A stretch of DNA of 10,529 bases from UBA7359 sp047618295 (lineage in GTDB: Bacteria; Pseudomonadota; Gammaproteobacteria; Eutrophobiales; Eutrophobiaceae). Location: NCBI GenBank assembly GCA_047618295.1, contig JBLHKL010000075.1, positions 1 through 10,529 on the forward strand, in the 5' to 3' direction. The translations under genes and the position numbers were made by a program. Each line of letters starts with the position of its first letter. Within the stretch, counting starts at the first letter, position 1. Positions 7,313 to 10,529 of this stretch are shown here, one piece after another. The notes beneath the pieces were generated by a model. That model had not been told where the DNA came from. It did not search any database and was given only the letters and a program-made list of their open reading frames with translations.

Positions 7313-7459
7313 TTAATTATTTAGTGTTTTCATTTCTAGAATATCGCCGCTTCGGACTCCTCGGTCTCTCGCGGCATCGCCTACTTTGGTGTCTGGAACA
7401 CGAATGACCAACATGGACGTTGGGAATGTCGAAAATGCAGGATGCATTTTTTCGACCAT
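7313..7459 (-). CDS. Doubtful 48-codon ORF with a PDZ-like C-terminal stretch
   Basis: An open frame of 48 codons starts at 7459 and has a GGAG 4 bases before its ATG. It ends in TAA before the glcG-like gene. The frame can be extended to an ATG at 7507, but that start falls inside the pckG terminator and is unlikely. The segment VGDAARDRGVRSGDILEM resembles the A-x-x-x-G-(L/V)-x-x-G-D-x-(I/V)-L pattern of PDZ domains, yet 48 residues are too few for a PDZ domain. It may be a small protein, a decayed gene remnant or a chance frame. Against coding: an inverted repeat (7428-7456) lies within it. Confidence 0.2.
   Translation of the reverse strand: MVEKMHPAFSTFPTSMLVIRVPDTKVGDAARDRGVRSGDILEMKTLNN
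7428..7456. repeat. Inverted repeat between pckG and glcG-like gene
   Basis: GTCG (7428-7431) plus AAAATGCA (7432-7439) pairs with TGCATTTT (7443-7450) plus CGAC (7453-7456), leaving a GGA loop and a two-T bulge: 12 base pairs in all. It is AT-rich and lacks a following U-tract, so it is not an obvious terminator. It may be an operator or mRNA structure upstream of the glcG-like gene. Confidence 0.5.
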
Positions 7460-7476
7460 GACACTCCATCCATGGA

Positions 7477-7503
7477 GATAATAAAGCCCGCACAAGGCGG
7501 GCT
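7477..7503 (-). terminator. Intrinsic terminator of pckG
   Basis: On the minus strand a 7-bp GC-rich stem (AGCCCGC with GCGGGCT, 7503-7497 and 7491-7485) with a 5-base loop is followed by a short U-rich tail (TTTATTATC). It starts 22 bases after the pckG stop codon, a standard position for an intrinsic terminator. Confidence 0.85.
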
Positions 7504-7525
7504 CCAATCAGACTAGCTGAAGTAT

Positions 7526-9331
7526 TTACGCTACTGCTTGTTGTGTAGATTCAAGTCGGTCTCGAAGGGCTTGAACCTGCGCTCGTAATTCTGCAGGTAA
7601 ATGATCACCAAAGGTATCGTAATATTCTTCGATACCCTGCAGCTCAGATAACCAACCTTCAGTATCCACACGCATCAAATTAGCAATGTCTTCTTCAGGC
7701 ATACCAAGACCACTAAAATCGATACCATCCATCGTTGGCATATTACCAATCGCGGTTTCAATAGCATCAGCAGTGCCAGCACAACGTTCGAAGACCCATT
7801 TTAGTACACGACTGTTCTCGCCAAAGCCCGGCCACATAAACTTGCCAGCTTCGTTCTTACGGAACCAGTTAACGTAGTAAACCTTAGGCATTTTTGCACC
7901 TTCTGTTTTACCCATCTCTAACCAATGGCCCCAGTAATCTGCCATGTTGTAACCGCAGAAGGGGAGCATTGCCATAGGGTCACGACGTAACTTGCCGATG
8001 GCGCCGAAAGCAGCCGCTGTCATCTCTGAAGCGATAATGGTGCCGAGGAAGGTGCCGTGATTCCAATCCAAAGATTCTGTCGCCAAAGGCACGACAGAGG
8101 CACGACGACCACCGAATAAAATTGCACTGATAGGAACACCTTTAGGGTCTTCCCATTCATCAGCAATGACGGGACATTGAGCAGCATGCGCGGTGAATCG
8201 CGCATTAGGGTGTGAGGAAGGTGTATCTGATTCTGGTGACCAGTCATTACCCTTCCAGTCAATTAAATGAGCAGGTGTTTCTTTTGTCATGCCTTCCCAC
8301 CAAACGTCACCATCATCAGTTTCACCAACGTTTGTGAAAATAGCGTTTGATTCCATAGACAACATTGCATTCGGATTTGTGGCCATGCCAGTACCGGGTG
8401 CGACACCAAAGAAACCTGCTTCAGGATTAATCGCGTAGAGTTGGCCATCTGCACCAAACTTCATCCAGGCGATATCGTCGCCGATAGTTTCAACTTTCCA
8501 ACCGGGAATGGTTGGCGTCAGCATGGCAAGGTTAGTTTTACCGCAAGCGCTTGGAAAAGCACCGGCGACGTATTTCACAACACCTTCAGGATTAGTGAGT
8601 TTCAGGATGAGCATATGCTCAGCCATCCATCCCTCGTCACGTGCCATAGTTGAAGCAATGCGCAGCGCGAAACATTTTTTGCCTAGTAATGCATTACCAC
8701 CATAGCCTGAACCAAAAGACCAGATTTCACGCGTCTCTGGGTAATGAACAATATAACGGTTATCTGGGTTACAAGGCCATGGTGTGTCTTTATCATCTTC
8801 AGCTAATGGAACGCCAACTGAGTGAAGGCATGGAACAAAGTCGCCATCGGTACCTAATACATCGAGTACTGCATTACCAACTCTAGCCATGGTATGCATA
8901 TTTGTCACAACGTAAGGTGAGTCTGATATTTCAACACCGATTTGTGCTATATCAGATCCGATAGGACCCATACTGAAAGGAATGACATACAGGGTTCGGC
9001 CTTTCATACACCCGGTGAACATAGTGTTCATTGTTTTACGCATTTCAGCTGGATCAGCCCAATTGTTTGTAGGGCCAGCATCTTCTTCTTTCTCTGAACA
9101 GATATAAGTGCGATCCTCTACACGCGCTACATCAGCAGGAATCGAATTAACATGGTAGCTGTTAGGACGTTTGTCCTCATTCAGTTTTCTGGCGGTGCCG
9201 CCTTTGACCATGATATCCCACATGCTGTCCCACTCTACATCTGAACCATCACACCATACGATGTTGTCTGGTTGGCACAAGGCGGCCATATCATCAACCC
9301 AGGCCAGCAGTTTTTTATTGTGCGTTGCCAT
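7526..9331 (-). CDS. pckG: Phosphoenolpyruvate carboxykinase (GTP)
   Basis: This enzyme converts oxaloacetate and GTP to PEP, CO2 and GDP, the entry to gluconeogenesis from TCA intermediates. The 601 residues and motifs identify the GTP-dependent family, which is unrelated in length and motif order to the ATP-dependent PckA (about 530-540 residues). Visible features match the animal enzymes at a constant offset: Arg70 (VARVED), Mn ligands Lys219 (LGKKCFALRIAS), His239 (EHMLIL) and Asp286 (GDDIAWM), and the P-loop FPSACGKTN at 259-267 with the hyper-reactive Cys263. FGSGYGGNALLGKK is complete. The start at 9331 has a GAGGG-type Shine-Dalgarno sequence 8 bases upstream. The gene is monocistronic by appearance: its own terminator lies downstream, and a terminator-like hairpin lies 50 bases upstream. 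With malate synthase and serine synthesis nearby, it fits a C4-to-C3 step. Confidence 0.97.
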   Translation of the reverse strand: MATHNKKLLAWVDDMAALCQPDNIVWCDGSDVEWDSMWDIMVKGGTARKLNEDKRPNSYHVNSIPADVARVEDRTYICSEKEEDAGPTNNWADPAEMRKTMNTMFTGCMKGRTLYVIPFSMGPIGSDIAQIGVEISDSPYVVTNMHTMARVGNAVLDVLGTDGDFVPCLHSVGVPLAEDDKDTPWPCNPDNRYIVHYPETREIWSFGSGYGGNALLGKKCFALRIASTMARDEGWMAEHMLILKLTNPEGVVKYVAGAFPSACGKTNLAMLTPTIPGWKVETIGDDIAWMKFGADGQLYAINPEAGFFGVAPGTGMATNPNAMLSMESNAIFTNVGETDDGDVWWEGMTKETPAHLIDWKGNDWSPESDTPSSHPNARFTAHAAQCPVIADEWEDPKGVPISAILFGGRRASVVPLATESLDWNHGTFLGTIIASEMTAAAFGAIGKLRRDPMAMLPFCGYNMADYWGHWLEMGKTEGAKMPKVYYVNWFRKNEAGKFMWPGFGENSRVLKWVFERCAGTADAIETAIGNMPTMDGIDFSGLGMPEEDIANLMRVDTEGWLSELQGIEEYYDTFGDHLPAELRAQVQALRDRLESTQQAVA

Positions 9332-9339
9332 TAATGTTT

Positions 9340-9344
9340 CCCTC
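9340..9344 (-). promoter_or_regulatory. Ribosome binding site of pckG
   Basis: The minus strand reads GAGGG, within AAAGAGAGGGAAAC, ending 8 bases before the pckG ATG. It supports the start at 9331. Confidence 0.65.
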
Positions 9345-9370
9345 TCTTTAGATTGTTTAAATTTAATAGC

Positions 9371-9415
9371 TGTAAGAAATAAAAGCAGAGTCTCCCAGAA
9401 AGAAACTCCTGCTTT
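9371..9415 (-). terminator. Terminator-like hairpin in the pckG leader (attenuator, upstream terminator or sRNA end)
   Basis: On the minus strand AAAGCAG, a bulged G, then AGTTTC (9415-9402) pairs with GAGACT and CTGCTTT (9394-9382), giving 13 base pairs including one G-U, around a 7-base loop. It is followed directly by the U-rich TTTTATTTCTT (9381-9371). This has the form of an intrinsic terminator, yet it sits only 50 bases before the pckG ATG and about 220 bases after the previous gene's stop. It could end transcription from upstream, attenuate pckG, or end a small RNA. No competing antiterminator stem was found by eye. Confidence 0.6.
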
Positions 9416-9456
9416 ATCGAAATTTGTTAACTTTAAGACGAAGGATGCTTATATAT

Positions 9457-9543
9457 CTAATTGTAATTATTAAAATTATAATGATGTAATACGGCCAATT
9501 GATGTCGCCAAGCAGCATCTTCAGCTTCTTGTGCATATATCAT
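9457..9543 (-). CDS. Possible 28-codon ORF upstream of pckG
   Basis: ATG at 9543 opens 28 codons ending in TAG. The predicted peptide (MIYAQEAEDAAWRHQLAVLH followed by an Asn/Tyr-rich tail) has a less AT-rich, protein-like first half and a tail that merges into AT-rich DNA. No Shine-Dalgarno sequence is visible, and an in-frame stop lies shortly upstream. It may be a remnant of a larger gene, a small protein or chance. It does not show the runs of one amino acid expected of an attenuation leader peptide. Confidence 0.12.
   Translation of the reverse strand: MIYAQEAEDAAWRHQLAVLHHYNFNNYN
9475..9480 (-). promoter_or_regulatory. Possible -10 box upstream of pckG
   Basis: A perfect TATAAT is read on the minus strand, but no good -35 box lies at 16-18 bp. 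An overlapping alternative pairs TTGGCC with TTTAAT at 18 bp. Either would start transcription upstream of the 9371-9415 hairpin, so the hairpin would be in the transcript. AT-rich context lowers confidence. Confidence 0.25.
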
Positions 9544-9549
9544 TCTTGT

Positions 9550-9563
9550 TTTAGTAGACTAAA
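9550..9563. repeat. Palindrome TTTAGT-AG-ACTAAA
   Basis: A perfect 6-bp inverted repeat with a 2-base centre lies upstream of pckG. Its symmetry suits a dimeric regulator's site, but no known regulator box was recognised. Confidence 0.3.
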
Positions 9564-9574
9564 TCAAGTGGAAC

Positions 9575-9590
9575 CACAAATTTAATTGTG
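9575..9590. repeat. Palindrome CACAA-N6-TTGTG
   Basis: A 5-bp inverted repeat separated by six AT bases lies 11 bp from the preceding palindrome. The half-sites are oriented opposite to the CRP consensus TGTGA-N6-TCACA, so a CRP site is not claimed. It may be chance in AT-rich DNA. Confidence 0.25.
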
Positions 9591-9637
9591 ATTTAGAGAT
9601 GTTGAAGCAGGGATAATATAAATGTAGTAGCGAACTG

Positions 9638-10528
9638 TTATTCTTGAATATTTGAATAAGATTTGATGTTGTTTCTTCCATGGCCTTTGACAAAGTATAA
9701 GGCACGATCAGCTTCCCTAAGAATATCACTCACCTGAAAATCATCATCAAGCAAACCTTCTTCATGATGACGTAATGAAGAAAGTCCGATGCTCATAGTT
9801 ATATTCATCTTGGTCCCATGACAATCCCAGTCAGTTTCTTGAATAGTCGATATGATTCGCTGAGCAAGTTTTTGCGCACCTTCGAGATTAGTTTCGGGTA
9901 GTGCCAGCACAAATTCTTCGCCACCAATTCTTGCAAGAGTATCACCTTCGCGGGTGAACTCAGTGAGTATCTCCGCAATGGACTTTAATACGATGTCTCC
10001 GTATTCATGACCATGTGTGTCATTTACCATCTTAAAATGGTCCAAATCCATGAGCATCAGGCTGAATGGTTGAGCATAGCGTTTTGCTCTGCTCATACTT
10101 GCGGTGACTTCTGTATAAAAATAGCGACGGTTATATAATTTCGTTAATGAGTCAATGACTGACATTTCTTCATAATGCGCTTTCAATTTCTCTGACTCTT
10201 CAAGTGCATTACGAAGTTCTTCGGTACGAACATCGACAATATTTTTCATATTGTGCATAAGTTTGTCGTTATTTAAAAGCATACTCATTAAATCTGCGTA
10301 GATAGCCACTGAGCGTTCTTGCCATGAATCAAAATGATTTGGAACAGGATGAATTAACTCAATGACACCCAGTAACGAATCATTTACTAATAAAGGTGCA
10401 CAGATCAATGAACCGGCCTCTTTTTCATTAGTTTCATAATGAAGCAAGTCTTCAATTGATGTTTTGCAATTGGGTATATGGATTATTTCTTTATTTGTGG
10501 CTGTTTTTCCCAAGACGCCATCACTCAT
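9638..10528 (-). CDS. GAF-GGDEF diguanylate cyclase, N-terminus beyond the window
   Basis: The C-terminal 296 residues of a signalling enzyme that makes cyclic di-GMP from two GTP are present; the frame is open to the right edge, so the Met at 10528 is probably internal. The first 85 residues look like the end of a GAF sensor domain (GVLGKTATNKEIIHIPN, then SLICAPLLVNDSLLGVIEL). A charged helical stretch around 95-122 (RTEELRNALEESEKLKAHYEEM) looks like a coiled-coil linker. The GGDEF domain starts at DSLTKLYNRRYF (126-137), carries metal-binding Asp161 (LMDLDHFKMVND), an intact active site GGEEF (202-206), and an inhibitory I-site Arg193-x-x-Asp196 exactly five residues ahead. It should therefore be an active cyclase with product inhibition. 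No membrane segment is seen in this part. The ligand sensed by the GAF domain is unknown. Its relation to pckG is position only. Confidence 0.93.
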   Translation of the reverse strand: MSDGVLGKTATNKEIIHIPNCKTSIEDLLHYETNEKEAGSLICAPLLVNDSLLGVIELIHPVPNHFDSWQERSVAIYADLMSMLLNNDKLMHNMKNIVDVRTEELRNALEESEKLKAHYEEMSVIDSLTKLYNRRYFYTEVTASMSRAKRYAQPFSLMLMDLDHFKMVNDTHGHEYGDIVLKSIAEILTEFTREGDTLARIGGEEFVLALPETNLEGAQKLAQRIISTIQETDWDCHGTKMNITMSIGLSSLRHHEEGLLDDDFQVSDILREADRALYFVKGHGRNNIKSYSNIQE

Positions 10529-10529
10529 T

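Larger units (their letters stand above)
9332..9637. other. 306-bp AT-rich intergenic region between the GGDEF gene and pckG
   Basis: No long gene lies here. Both flanking genes read on the minus strand. It contains a terminator-like hairpin (9371-9415), a possible -10 box (9475-9480), a 28-codon open frame (9457-9543), and two short palindromes (9550-9563 and 9575-9590). No clear terminator was found directly after the GGDEF stop codon. No tRNA or mobile-element end was seen. Confidence 0.7.

Noticed and set aside
7460..7507. Extended N-terminus (16 more codons) for the small ORF at 7313-7459.
   Set aside because: The ATG at 7505-7507 and following codons are the pckG terminator stem, so translation from there is unlikely.
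9171..9473. A 100-codon plus-strand open frame covering the pckG start and leader.
   Set aside because: Its first half is antisense to conserved PEPCK sequence and its tail crosses the pckG leader; the peptide shows no family features.
9575..9590. CRP-like site upstream of pckG.
   Set aside because: The half-sites CACAA/TTGTG are in the opposite orientation to TGTGA-N6-TCACA and do not fit the consensus.
1..10529. Mobile elements, CRISPR repeats, tRNA/rRNA genes, toxin-antitoxin or defence genes.
   Set aside because: No transposase, integrase, regularly spaced repeats, cloverleaf pattern or defence-type domains were seen; nearly all sequence is explained by metabolic and signalling genes.

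Overview
The window looks like chromosomal DNA of an AT-rich proteobacterium, most likely a gammaproteobacterium. This rests on protein character (malate synthase G, a GlcG-type protein, SerB with an N-terminal ACT-like region, a GAF-GGDEF regulator) and dense, mostly ordinary metabolic genes; the genus cannot be fixed by eye. No insertion sequence, phage gene, CRISPR array, tRNA or rRNA was seen. Seven genes are clear. The first (PfkB sugar/nucleoside kinase) and the last (GAF-GGDEF diguanylate cyclase) run off the window edges.

Layout: (1) 2-700 (+), 3' part of a PfkB-family kinase, followed by a perfect 10-bp hairpin between convergent genes. (2) 746-2929 (-), malate synthase G. (3) 2930-3122, a divergent control region with a good sigma-70 promoter for glcB and a long inverted repeat at the predicted start of the glcB transcript. 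(4) 3123-6846 (+), a compact serC-serA-serB operon whose genes overlap by ATGA at both junctions; it encodes all three steps from 3-phosphoglycerate to serine. (5) 6876-7280 (-), a GlcG/HbpS-like small protein, convergent with serB. (6) 7281-7525, a short intergenic stretch with a 48-codon open frame of doubtful status, an inverted repeat and the pckG terminator. (7) 7526-9331 (-), GTP-dependent PEP carboxykinase. (8) 9332-9637, a 306-bp AT-rich intergenic region containing a terminator-like hairpin in the pckG leader, two short palindromes and a possible 28-codon ORF. (9) 9638-10528 (-), the diguanylate cyclase.

The metabolic genes fit together: GlcB makes malate from glyoxylate and acetyl-CoA, PckG turns oxaloacetate into PEP, and gluconeogenic 3-phosphoglycerate feeds SerA, SerC and SerB. 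This suggests a locus for moving C2 carbon into C3 compounds and serine. The link is inferred from gene content and order. No plainly new multi-gene system is visible. The most interesting items are the two control regions (glcB/serC and pckG), the alphaproteobacterial/archaeal-type SerC and long-form SerA in one operon, and the separation of glcB and glcG to either side of the ser operon.
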